Below, in pieces: positions 1 through 11,523 of a DNA stretch of 64,000 nucleotides (its first letter is position 1; every line of letters starts with the position of its first letter). This DNA is from Icerya purchasi (taxonomy: Eukaryota; Arthropoda; Insecta; Hemiptera; Monophlebidae), in the NCBI GenBank assembly GCA_039619475.1, contig CM077115.1, forward strand, positions 140,132,172 to 140,196,171, given 5' to 3'. The translations under genes and the position numbers were made by a program. The notes beneath the pieces are model-generated. The model was not told where the DNA came from. It ran no database searches and was given only the letters and a program-made list of their open reading frames with translations.

Positions 1-545
1 CATCATATCGAACACAAAAAGGTCGCCTAAAAGAATATTGTTTTCTTTTTCAGGTAACGAACAGTAACATTTTTTTCTCTGTGTTATAAAATTAGCCAGA
101 GTATATTTTTTATTCTTTCATTACGCTAAAATTTTTTCAAATCTTTTTTGTAATATGCTGTGCAGACAAATGTACGCCGCAGACACTTCTCGCTTCATTA
201 CTACTGATATATCTGTACGTTCATTGACACTATTCTTATCGTAATATAGTTTTTTCAGGAAATCGTAGAAAATGGTTCTTCGCTACATTCATACTATGTA
301 ATCTATTTCCAAAATTCAAATCGTGCATAATTACTTTAAAATCAACTTAAATATATTTCTTCATTTCCAAAATTAGCAATCTCTTTACAGATCATTATCT
401 CATTTTCCGATTGTCAATAATATTTTTTTTTTTAATCTATCGTACATATATTATTTTTTTATCGTTTAAATTTTTCTTCAATTCGCAAAGGGCCCAACCT
501 ATAGAAAACATATTCTTGTAAACATTCATGACGAATTCAGTAGTG

Positions 546-577
546 TATAAATAGCGGACCTGGCACGTCTGACGTCA
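546..577 (+). promoter_or_regulatory. TATA-like box plus CRE-like palindrome
   Basis: TATAAATAG lies at 546-554 and the perfect CRE palindrome TGACGTCA at 570-577, just upstream of the 32-bp minisatellite. The CRE falls about where a start site driven by this TATA would be, and no open gene follows closely, so promoter activity is only a possibility. The mirror copy lies at 28899-28930. Confidence 0.3.
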
Positions 578-589
578 CCAACCCCTATT

Positions 590-1060
590 TGTGCCCCCGG
601 TGCTCAAAACTCACCCTAATGTGTTCCCCCGGTGCTCAAAACTCACCCCAATTTGTTCCCCTGGTGTTCAAAACTCACCCCAATTTGTGTCCAGCTGCTC
701 AAAACTCACCCCAATTTCTGCCTTGGAGCCCAAAGTTACCCCAAGTTTCCCCCCAGTTCCTCCTAGTTCCCCACAATTTTCCTGGACGGTTGCTGAAATT
801 TCACCCCAAATTCTCATCAGGGTGCTAAAAATTAACCCCATTTTCTCTTTTAGAGCCCAAAGTTACCCCAATTTATGTCCATGCGATCAAATTTAACCCA
901 AGTACCCCCCCCCCCCCCCCGCCAAATTTCCTGGACAGTTCCGCTAATTCGATCCCTAATTCCCATCAAGGTAGACAAAATCCACCCCAATTAGCATACA
1001 GGTGCTGAAAGTTCACCCCAATTTGTATCCATATAGTTAAAATTCACCCAAGTTTCCCCA
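590..1060 (+). repeat. 32-bp minisatellite (left copy)
   Basis: A core reading GTGCTCAAAACTCACCCC recurs at 599, 631, 663 and 694 (spacing 31-32 bp). It continues in diverged form (core AGCCCAAAGTTACCCC) to about 1060. A run of 16 C at 905-920 interrupts it. Open frames across this tract are a by-product of the repeat and do not look like genes. Confidence 0.85.
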
Positions 1061-3100
1061 AAATTTCTTCAAATTTTCACGATTTCCCCGTTCATACTGC
1101 TATTTGTAAATGCGCTCGCACCGTTTCCACACATATATTCAACATAGCCTTAGCCGCCATGAAAGTGTACTCGCTTTCCCATACCCGCGCCTTCTATCAT
1201 CATGTGTATGTATTATACATGACTCTTCGTGTAATATATGTAGCATACTTTTTAATTTTCACTTTTCGAGGTTGGGAGGGGCAAAATTTTGCCAGAGTGA
1301 TAAAAACGTTTGAATCTCAACACTTAGAACCCAAATTTTAAAGGAATTTTCCGAGTCGTGCTTCGTTCCGACATTTTTTTTTTAAAAATTTTATTTTTAA
1401 AGAAAATATTTGATCGTTCCATCAGTCAAATGAGAGCGGGCGAGTATGCTGCTATGAGATGTATTACGTAAGCCCGACCGCGGCTGTAATGGAAATATTT
1501 AAATGTTCCAGCAACTAGTTGAAACTGTCACCAGGTGAGGTGAATTCCAGTCGTTCGTTTTGAAATTAACTAGCCGATCATCTATGCTCACTCTCACACA
1601 CCACCTATAGAAACCTGTTCACGATCGCTACACGTTCACACACGCACACATATACACCGCCACCTGATATATATTTTTCGTCTTTTTCCGCTTCCGATCT
1701 TATACTTAATCCATTGATATTTTTTTATTTTTATTTTTACGTATTCTCTGTTCATTGCAAAAGCACACCGTCCATTCCTGCACACATATCAAGCATTGAG
1801 TTAACCTGTACAAAGGTACACTGTACTATTCCATGCACGCTCAGTCGCCACCGAAATAAACACCGCGATATCACACACACACACACACACACACACACCA
1901 CCACCACTTCGTACATATTTTATTTTCGAGTCAAAATATTATAGAATTAGCCTAACTATATTTTTCTTTTACGCTTCTGTTTTGTTTCTCCGATTCTAAA
2001 AATTAATCTGTCAATGTATTAGCCACTCTTTCATTCGCACATAATGTTCCCTCGCACTCATCTGCTACCAGTAGTTCTCTTGTCGTTCATAATAACTTTT
2101 TCAAGTCTAATATTATAGAATCAGCCTAATTATATTTTTTTTCGCTTCCAATCATTTCCTCCGTCCGTTGATAATTTTCTTATTTTATTTTTTCTCAGGT
2201 TCTAAAAATAATTCCATTGATATCTTCACTAGTATGATTGCGTAAACATCTTCTAACGGTATTCCTCATATTGTTCATAATAATTTTTCATGTCTATGTA
2301 TTATGGAATTAGTCTAAAATATATTTTTTCCCCTCTAAAGTCTTTTTCCAATCGTAAATATTCAAAAATTAATTCGAGTATATTTTTATTTAACGCTGTT
2401 CCATATTTTCCCTCTCCCCTATCCACCCTACACAAATTTAAATTCTTTTCTATTATTTTTCATGAGTACATCCCCCCCCCCCCCCGAAACTACAGTGAAA
2501 CCATACCATTCATTCCCACGCATCCATCTGCTAACAATGATTTTCTCATTATTCATAATAATTTTTTTCGAATCTGTTAGTTTAAGATTATTTCATTTTT
2601 TCAAACTCTAAATATTTTTTTTTTTTTTCAATATCTTCCATATTTTCCCCCAATATGTCCGCATACACTCATAATTCAAAGGTACTCTGCTTATTTCCTT
2701 GCATGAATGTTGCTATATCGTTGATTTCGATCTTGTGTCAAGGTCATCGAGTCTGCCCGGATCTTCTCCTTCATATCTTTTGTAGAAAAACCGGTTGACA
2801 TGTACACACCTACACACAAACACCCATAACCTAAAGATCACCTGTAAATTTCGTTCATTTGCGTATGCAACCAGCTTTCACCAAAGGAATGTGGTTTTTC
2901 TGGTGCAACCCGCCCTCTTCAAAGACATGCATCGAGCTAGAATCTCGAAAGGATCTGTTCAGGCAGTCAGTATTAGTGTTACATTAAACGTGTAGAATTT
3001 GTTGAAGCTGTGTTCTTCACGCATTAATAAAAGTTTGCTCTAACATTAAAAGTAATAATTTTCTACATTCTTAGTAAAAAGTTAAAAATATTATTCAAAC
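1061..3100. repeat. Diverged satellite DNA with a CA microsatellite
   Basis: Monomers can be followed by a motif of the form ATTAGCCTAANTATATTTTT near 1946, 2120 and 2308, that is 174-188 bp apart. A (CA)n tract lies at about 1872-1898 and a 14-C run at 2472-2485. From about 2780 to 3100 the sequence is less repetitive and forms the 5' flank of the decayed gene at 3101. An arthropod initiator-like TCAGT sits at 2967-2971, but I see no TATA box. I see no coding potential here. Confidence 0.6.
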
Positions 3101-4235
3101 ATGAATAACAATACCGATTCGATTGATATTAAAGTCGACGAATTTATTCAGAATTCATTTTCGAGTGATAGTGTCTCGCATACAACTTCATCACCTCAAT
3201 CACAGCAATCAGATGATGGTTATACAGCAGAAGGATCAACATCTTCTGTACATAATATCATTGGTCCTGTATTATTATCAGAACAAGCAGATATAGCGGA
3301 ATATTTTGTAGATATCAGCATCCATATAGATTGTGATTATGGTTTTCGAGTAACCGAACTAGCAATGATTGATATGTCTGGCGGAAAGTGTTTGCATACA
3401 CTGTATAAGCCAAGCAGAGCATGGCATTCATCAAAAACGCCACATTTACAATGTTCTTCGATGAGTCATCACTTGAAAAATCCTTCATTATTTCCCTGTC
3501 GGGAAGAAACATTTATGGCACGCGATATATTCACGATAATATCTCAAAACCGAGAGCTCGCATATATATTTTAACGGTATATGCTAAACTTACACTAATG
3601 GAACTTAACGAAAAGTCTGAATTGTTGAGTGATTTAGACTATGAAATCGTTAATATGGATAAAGTCTTTCGACTACACAGTATTGAGAATCTACATGAAG
3701 AGTATTTTGATATAAGCAATTTGATAACCTGTAAACATCATAATGAGAATGATAGTTTTCATTGTGCAGCGAAAAACGTTATGGTAATGAAGGCCTGGTA
3801 CGATCATGTTATCCATCCGCTGAAGCTTATGAATAATCTCAATATAAATGATTTAAGTCAGTTGTTCATTACAGCCACCAAAGAAATGATAATTACATTA
3901 TTTCCAAGTTGTGTTGGAGACATTTATGCATTTCTACAGATAGATTAAAACCGGATGATATGATAAAATCACTTCTACCATGTTACGAGCATGAGCATGA
4001 TGAAGAATTCGTCTATGAGGTGTGTTGATCAATAGAGCAACAGGTAGAAAACCTAGTAGTTTACGAGACACAGCATGTTCAAAGAAAAAAAACGAACTAG
4101 CACAAGCAGATCAGAGTTGCAACATACGAGTGGGAGATATATTCTCGAGAACAACAGCTTGATTATAAAAAACGTCGAAGATACATGTATCTATCTGTGA
4201 ACAATTATCACATCAAACATAAAAAGGTTGACTAA
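3101..4235 (+). pseudogene. Decayed gene of unknown function (insect-expanded family?), copy 1
   Basis: Three consecutive frames read as one protein. Residues from the ATG at 3101 to about 3408 include a Ser/Gln-rich N-terminus and the strand-like motif VTELAMIDMSGG. From about 3409 to 3948 in another frame come IYILTVYAKLTLMELNEK and a Cys/His segment with CKHHNE and FHCAAKNV. From about 3920 to 4235 in the third frame come KPDDMIKSLLPCYEHEH and a basic tail, with an in-frame stop near 4027 and another soon after. Two frameshifts plus stops mean it is not functional as one exon. The order (xxELAxID, then a C-x-H-H ... H-C-A block before an aromatic Trp) resembles proteins I recall as multi-copy and uncharacterised in ants and other insects, possibly nuclease-fold. 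That assignment is from memory and weak. Spliced introns are unlikely because the frames nearly abut. Confidence 0.55.
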
Positions 4236-5560
4236 AAGATTATTATTTTCTTTTTTCGTTCATTCTCGCCACTATTACCACTGGCGCCCCCACTGTCAAG
4301 ACCTCTAAACATACATTACTAACCTCGCCAACACTATAATATTTTTTCTCTGTGTTACTAAATTAACCCAAGTATATTTTTATTCATTTGTTACACAAAC
4401 ATTTGTTCAAATCTTTTGTAATATATCGTACACACATTTATAGCCCACAGACACTACTTGCTTCATTACCACGAATACATCTCTTTCATGGTCACTTATC
4501 GTAACATAGTTTTTCCTGAAATTGTAAAAAATTCTCTTCGTTCCATTCTTCCAAGTTTTCCAAATTTCAAATCATGCATAATTATTTAAGAATCAAATTA
4601 AGTATATTTTATCATTTCCAAAAAATTAATCATCTCTGTACAAGGCATTAACTCATTTTTCAAAACAAACATATTATTTTTTTAATCTATCATACATATC
4701 ATTTTTATCATTCAAATTTTTTTCTGAATTCGCAAATAGTTAACCTATAGAAAACATATTATTGTAAACATACATGACGAAGTCACTCCTCATAATTACA
4801 TCATGAATTCATTTTTTTTTTCATTTTTTTTTTTTACTATCATGAAATTGTAGTAGTGTTTTTAATTTTTTTATTTTCCATACATGACAAAAGCAATAAA
4901 ATCACGACATCTATGAATATACACCATATGCTTCCAATAACCTATCATGCATTTTTTTAAATTAGTCCAAGCATACTATTTTTTCAATAACAAAGCCGAT
5001 CATACATAATTTTTTCTTCTATATAATCACTAATCTATGAAAACACTTGATTCGTTTTACTCATACTGTAGCAACCACTCCTTTTCCCTCATGCTAACAA
5101 ACTTCAAAATTTAATAATATAACACAAAATTAATCTAAATATCTGTTCATGCTATTAAAATTAATATATCAATCTTTACATTCCTTTTGTACATTTCTGA
5201 AAAAATCCTACAACATGTTTTAAAATTAATCGAAGTATACTATTTTATTACCTAAAATCAATTATTCTCTCGTACAGTTTTTTCCAATCATCCATAATGT
5301 TTTTTCTGTATTGTCATTATTACAAAGTCATACAAAACAACAACACATTTTTAATCATAATGAATCATTCATTCCATTCCGTTCATGCTATATACCATTA
5401 TCATTCAATTCAACGTTATGAAATTAGTCTAAATATATATTCATGCTAGCAAAGTTATTATCTCACCCTTTGCATTGTTCCAAGATGATTTATTTGACAT
5501 TTTTTCTTTAAATTTCCCTCATACTATTATTTTTGAAATGTAGGATGATGACTATGATTA
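4236..5560. repeat. Diverged satellite tract
   Basis: The same AAATTAnnCnAAnTAT motif recurs around 4361, 4590, 4958, 5126, 5221 and 5420. Segment 4236-4800 is a diverged copy (roughly 80% by eye) of 1-540, which includes the shared phrase ATATTnTTGTAAACAT. No gene is seen. Confidence 0.6.
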
Positions 5561-6579
5561 GAATTCATGATTATGAAGAGAGAGATGCATGGTGAAATTG
5601 CATTGTCATTATATGCGAGATGATGTGTGTTTGTGGGTGAGTATGGATGCATGTAAAATATATGAGTGTGTTAGTAGAAAACATCCGTTCATGCGTGAAC
5701 ACAGGTACAGATACAGTTATAGAATGAGAGAGGTAAAAATATATATTTTGTTATGTTTGATATGTGCATGATAAAGAGGTTATCAAAGAATAATCACATT
5801 ACCCTCACAACTTAGACATTGAGTTTTACCTTTGCAATATTTTAGATGTAAAAGCAGTGACATTGACATGTGGTAAATGTTTTCATCACTTTTGACTAAT
5901 TATAACCAATTTTCCAACATTTCTCTTCGTTTTTCCTACATTTTAATACTTTTACACCGTTTCAGTCAATTTTTGCTATTTAATGCCATTTTTTCCAGTG
6001 TTTTTACCACCTTTCTCACAATTTTCATCATTCTTTCATCATCTTTGTTAGGTTTTTTCTTACAACTCTTTAACATTTCGATCGTTGCTAGTGATAACCA
6101 TCATTATTTATGCTTTCAATCCTTCCACTTCAGCAATGCACACATACAGCTTAGCAATCGCCGCAGCCATTGAACGTTGTAGGACTGCAATCGTGATCTC
6201 CATTTGATTATTGGGATTTAAAAGTCACATCTTTGAACGCTTGATCTAATGCATCAACATGATTTTTTTTTGTATTCGCCCACCCGCTGCTGGAGGTTCC
6301 ACTTAATATTCTCAACAGACTATCATACAGTCGTTTAATAAGAGAATCTGTAAGACCCGAGACATTTACTTAACGTTTTCCCAACACATTTACAGACCTA
6401 CCCTGTACACTAAGGAAATCTTTAAACATCTCTGTAACCATTCCTTTTAAGCTGGTGGGAGCAAGGAACTCCTATAAACGTTTATCAATCAGCACTTCAT
6501 CATTCATCGCCCTGGTTTCACTCGCCGTTGCACAGACATGTAATAAACATTTTCTTCTTTTACAATTTTCTTATGCTAT
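5561..6579. other. AT-rich arm segment without a recognisable gene
   Basis: 5879-6060 contains one or two diverged units related to the 124-bp minisatellite that follows. 6100-6560 is unique-looking sequence. Short open frames at 5589-5771, 5877-6173 and 6455-6643 have no recognisable domain, and nothing in their composition supports coding. Confidence 0.5.
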
Positions 6580-7140
6580 AACACTATTACATCATTTTTC
6601 CTCGTTTCTAACTAATTGTAACCAGTTTTCCATTATTTCTTAGCATGTTCTTCTGTTTAGGACCTTTTGCGCTATTTTTTCATCAATTTATGTTATTTCA
6701 CATCGTTTTTCTGGTGATTTTAGTGCCTTTCACACAATTTTACTAATTATTTTCGACTATTTCTTAACATGTTCTTCTGTTTAGGACCTTTTGCGCTATT
6801 TTTTCATCAATTTATGTTATTTCACATCGTTTTTCTGGTGATTTTAGTGCCTTTCACACAATTTTACTAATTATTTTCGACTATTTCTTAACATGTTCTT
6901 CTGTTTTAGGTCCTTTTTGCACTATTTTTTCATCAATTTATGTTATTTCACATCGTTTTTCTGGTGATTTTAGTGCCTTTCACACAATTTTACTAATTAT
7001 TTTCGACTATTTCTTAACATGTTCTTCTGTTTTAGGTCCTTTTTGCACTATTTTTTCATCAATTTATGTTATTTCACATCGTTTTTCTAGTGTTTTATTA
7101 CCTTTCACACAATTTTACTCAATTTTTCCCCATCTTTGAA
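6580..7140. repeat. 124-126-bp tandem repeat (copy 1)
   Basis: The phrase CATGTTCTTCTGTTT recurs at 6644, 6768, 6892 and 7018, giving periods of 124, 124 and 126 bp. The first two units share one variant (AGGACCTTTTGCGC) and the last two another (AGGTCCTTTTTGCAC). This indicates local unit duplication. Confidence 0.9.
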
Positions 7141-7229
7141 GATTTTTTTTCATTTATCTCATACATTATATCTCCGAATGTGACGATTAGCTATCCTTTT
7201 AAGTACATTTTTTAAATTCGAAATAAGTG

Positions 7230-8360
7230 AGGAGTACTTTTCAGGTCGACATGTATACTTCGTGATATGACATTCAATTCATTATTAATCTATGTTTCAA
7301 CATGTTTGTGGTCGGTTGTTGGAGGTTTACAGAACTTTCTGTTGCATTGCTTATAGTATAATGGTTCTTGTGTGCTAGTGAGATGATGGTGTTTTGTGGG
7401 GAATAATAAACATGGGAAAGAGAAGGAGTGCGCCCCATCAAGCAGGGGGGAGTGATGCTTCGTAATTAACTTGGGTATTGCGCGCATTGCATGGCAGTTA
7501 TAATATGCTCGAGCAAAAATTAGTCGCTGTACTCGCATGGTGTTCATGTTATTCATTAAATGTTCACACTGAGTGATGCAATGGGCTCATCAACAGATGG
7601 ATCCATGCTATCATTTCGATTTTTATAATTGTGATCTGCACTGAGCATGTATGTATTACAACGAACCCATCAACTCTGTTACAGATGGTAATGTTTGAGG
7701 ATAGATAGTGAAACGTTCATTAGAACATGAATGTGTATACAAAGTGTTGTTACATCACATGTATGTCATCAAATTAACTAAAATGTTGCGTCTATAGTAA
7801 AAAAAGAAATGAGGGTTTTTCCCTAAGAGGGCGACTATAATAAAATTGATGCGATTTTAGATGGAAATGGGGGTATTTTACAGTAAAAACGCTGTTTTGC
7901 ACCTAAATGGTGAATATTCTGGAGGTTAAACGGCATTTTTCACACAAAATTTGATGTTTTTTTATAAATGTGGCTATTTTACTCCTACATGGAGTAATTT
8001 CTGCATGAGGAGTACTTTTTGGACTGACATGTATACTTCTTGATGTGGTATTCAATTCATTCTGAAGCTATGTTTGAACAGCTTTGTAAATGGTTGGGGG
8101 GGAAGTTTACAGAACTTTTCTGTTGCATCAGTTATAGTATAATAGTTTTTATATGCTAGTGAGATGAAGGTATTTGGTTAGGAATAGTAAATATGGGTAA
8201 GAGGTGGAGTGCATCCCAATCAAGCATGGGAGAGTATTGTTTGGGAATTAACTCCATTATTTGCACACATTGCAATACAATTATAATCAATTTGGTCAAA
8301 ATTACTTGTTATATATCGTTCATGTTATACATTAAACATTCACACTGAGAAACGGACTGG
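7230..8360. repeat. Dispersed direct repeat pair, offset 776 bp
   Basis: 7230-7585 and 8006-8360 are diverged direct copies. They share GAGGAGTACTTTT at the start, GTTTACAGAACTTT, AGTATAATAGTTTT-like and GCTAGTGAGATGA phrases, and end near CATTCACACTGAG. Sequence between them (7586-8005) is single-copy within the arm. The pair is repeated in every palindrome copy. Confidence 0.8.
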
Positions 8361-8823
8361 ACTCTTCGACATCAAGGTCCATGAGATCATTACACTTTTT
8401 TTCAACAATTTGTGACGTTTCATACTATTTTTTAATGTTTTGAACGGCTCTTATGATGTATTTCAGCACTTTTTCCCAGGTACAAAGCTTGTAATGCGAA
8501 ATAATTTGAATTATTTCGACAGTCTTTACACACAAATAAAATACTATACCATTAACACACTCAACATGAAACAAATCATTACAAATAGAAATAAACAACG
8601 AAATTGCTCCTAAATTTTAATGAAATTCAAGAAGCATAGTGTATATGAAAATGAATATATTCTTTAAATCAACACTCCAAACTTGCAGTTTCAGAATTAT
8701 ATCACACCCTGACTAAGAACCCCGCTGTTCCTTTTGCTGCATATATATGTATATAATCATATATTATTAAATTATACATATAACTACATATGTACATATA
8801 TATATATCTAAATATATACATAT
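8361..8823. other. Innermost arm segment, no gene seen
   Basis: AT-rich sequence ending in TA-rich DNA that leads into the spacer. I see no coding signal or RNA gene. Confidence 0.5.
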
Positions 8824-9279
8824 ATATATCTACATATATACACATATATATCTACATATATACACATATATCTACATATATACATATATATCTATATATA
8901 TACATATATATCTACATATATACATATATATCTACATATATATATGTATTTATGTAGATATATATGTGTATATATGTAGATATATGTATGTATATATGTA
9001 GATATATATATGTATTCATGAAGATATATATGTGTACATATGTAGATATATGTATGTATATATGTATTTATGTAGATATATATGTGTATATATGTAGATA
9101 TATATGTATATACATAGATATATATGTGTATATATGTAGATATATATGTGTATATATGTAGATATATATGTATATATGTAGATATATATGTATATATGTA
9201 TTTATGTAGATATATATTTGTATATATGTAGATATACATGTATATACATAGATATATATGCGTATATATGTAGATATAC
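8824..9279. repeat. Palindrome spacer: (TA)/(CTACATATA) microsatellite
   Basis: The arms stop being complementary at 8824 (A) against 9279 (C). The 456 bp between them consist of TATATA interspersed with CTACA on the left and GTAGA on the right. The switch is near 8943, not at the midpoint of 9051.5, so the spacer is asymmetric. Long Tyr/Ile frames across it are translated microsatellite. Confidence 0.85.
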
Positions 9280-10962
9280 ATATGTATATATTTAGATATA
9301 TATATATGTACATATGTAGTTATATGTATAATTTAATAATATATGATTATATACATATATATGCAGCAAAAGGAACAGCGGGGTTCTTAGTCAGGGTGTG
9401 ATATAATTCTGAAACTGCAAGTTTGGAGTGTTGATTTAAAGAATATATTCATTTTCATATACACTATGCTTCTTGAATTTCATTAAAATTTAGGAGCAAT
9501 TTCGTTGTTTATTTCTATTTGTAATGATTTGTTTCATGTTGAGTGTGTTAATGGTATAGTATTTTATTTGTGTGTAAAGACTGTCGAAATAATTCAAATT
9601 ATTTCGCATTACAAGCTTTGTACCTGGGAAAAAGTGCTGAAATACATCATAAGAGCCGTTCAAAACATTAAAAAATAGTATGAAACGTCACAAATTGTTG
9701 AAAAAAAGTGTAATGATCTCATGGACCTTGATGTCGAAGAGTCCAGTCCGTTTCTCAGTGTGAATGTTTAATGTATAACATGAACGATATATAACAAGTA
9801 ATTTTGACCAAATTGATTATAATTGTATTGCAATGTGTGCAAATAATGGAGTTAATTCCCAAACAATACTCTCCCATGCTTGATTGGGATGCACTCCACC
9901 TCTTACCCATATTTACTATTCCTAACCAAATACCTTCATCTCACTAGCATATAAAAACTATTATACTATAACTGATGCAACAGAAAAGTTCTGTAAACTT
10001 CCCCCCCAACCATTTACAAAGCTGTTCAAACATAGCTTCAGAATGAATTGAATACCACATCAAGAAGTATACATGTCAGTCCAAAAAGTACTCCTCATGC
10101 AGAAATTACTCCATGTAGGAGTAAAATAGCCACATTTATAAAAAAACATCAAATTTTGTGTGAAAAATGCCGTTTAACCTCCAGAATATTCACCATTTAG
10201 GTGCAAAACAGCGTTTTTACTGTAAAATACCCCCATTTCCATCTAAAATCGCATCAATTTTATTATAGTCGCCCTCTTAGGGAAAAACCCTCATTTCTTT
10301 TTTTACTATAGACGCAACATTTTAGTTAATTTGATGACATACATGTGATGTAACAACACTTTGTATACACATTCATGTTCTAATGAACGTTTCACTATCT
10401 ATCCTCAAACATTACCATCTGTAACAGAGTTGATGGGTTCGTTGTAATACATACATGCTCAGTGCAGATCACAATTATAAAAATCGAAATGATAGCATGG
10501 ATCCATCTGTTGATGAGCCCATTGCATCACTCAGTGTGAACATTTAATGAATAACATGAACACCATGCGAGTACAGCGACTAATTTTTGCTCGAGCATAT
10601 TATAACTGCCATGCAATGCGCGCAATACCCAAGTTAATTACGAAGCATCACTCCCCCCTGCTTGATGGGGCGCACTCCTTCTCTTTCCCATGTTTATTAT
10701 TCCCCACAAAACACCATCATCTCACTAGCACACAAGAACCATTATACTATAAGCAATGCAACAGAAAGTTCTGTAAACCTCCAACAACCGACCACAAACA
10801 TGTTGAAACATAGATTAATAATGAATTGAATGTCATATCACGAAGTATACATGTCGACCTGAAAAGTACTCCTCACTTATTTCGAATTTAAAAAATGTAC
10901 TTAAAAGGATAGCTAATCGTCACATTCGGAGATATAATGTATGAGATAAATGAAAAAAAATC

Positions 10963-11523
10963 TTCAAAGATGGGGAAAAATTGAGTAAAATTGTGTGAAA
11001 GGTAATAAAACACTAGAAAAACGATGTGAAATAACATAAATTGATGAAAAAATAGTGCAAAAAGGACCTAAAACAGAAGAACATGTTAAGAAATAGTCGA
11101 AAATAATTAGTAAAATTGTGTGAAAGGCACTAAAATCACCAGAAAAACGATGTGAAATAACATAAATTGATGAAAAAATAGTGCAAAAAGGACCTAAAAC
11201 AGAAGAACATGTTAAGAAATAGTCGAAAATAATTAGTAAAATTGTGTGAAAGGCACTAAAATCACCAGAAAAACGATGTGAAATAACATAAATTGATGAA
11301 AAAATAGCGCAAAAGGTCCTAAACAGAAGAACATGTTAAGAAATAGTCGAAAATAATTAGTAAAATTGTGTGAAAGGCACTAAAATCACCAGAAAAACGA
11401 TGTGAAATAACATAAATTGATGAAAAAATAGCGCAAAAGGTCCTAAACAGAAGAACATGCTAAGAAATAATGGAAAACTGGTTACAATTAGTTAGAAACG
11501 AGGAAAAATGATGTAATAGTGTT
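10963..11523. repeat. 124-126-bp tandem repeat (mirror copy)
   Basis: Reverse complement of 6580-7140, with the same four units and the same variant order. Confidence 0.88.

Larger units (their letters stand above)
1..8823 (+). repeat. Left arm of large palindrome (runs off the window edge)
   Basis: This segment reads as the reverse complement of 20646-29475, and its inner part (2961-8823) as the reverse complement of 9280-15142. Paired landmarks sum to 18103 inside the first palindrome. Against the far arm they sum to 29469, rising to 29470 beyond the C-run at 2472 and to 29476 beyond the C-run at 905. I saw no mismatch apart from those homopolymers and two bases beside the second one. The arm holds satellite DNA, two minisatellites and one decayed gene. 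Position 1 is still inside the palindrome, so the true arm is longer than 8.8 kb. Confidence 0.93.

Noticed and set aside
589..896. Pro/Cys-rich open frames
   Set aside because: Two overlapping frames across a 32-bp minisatellite. Neither has a recognisable domain.
6580..7140. CRISPR-like array
   Set aside because: Units are contiguous with no unique spacers, and the genome is eukaryotic.
7290..7556. 88-codon frame repeated in all four arm copies
   Set aside because: Its recurrence is due to the palindrome and assembly duplication, not conservation. The paralogous direct repeat at 8006-8360 does not preserve the frame.
8892..9313. Long Tyr/Ile-rich open frames on both strands
   Set aside because: They are translations of the TATATA/CTACATATA microsatellite spacer. 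Overlapping frames are open on both strands and no codon structure is present.
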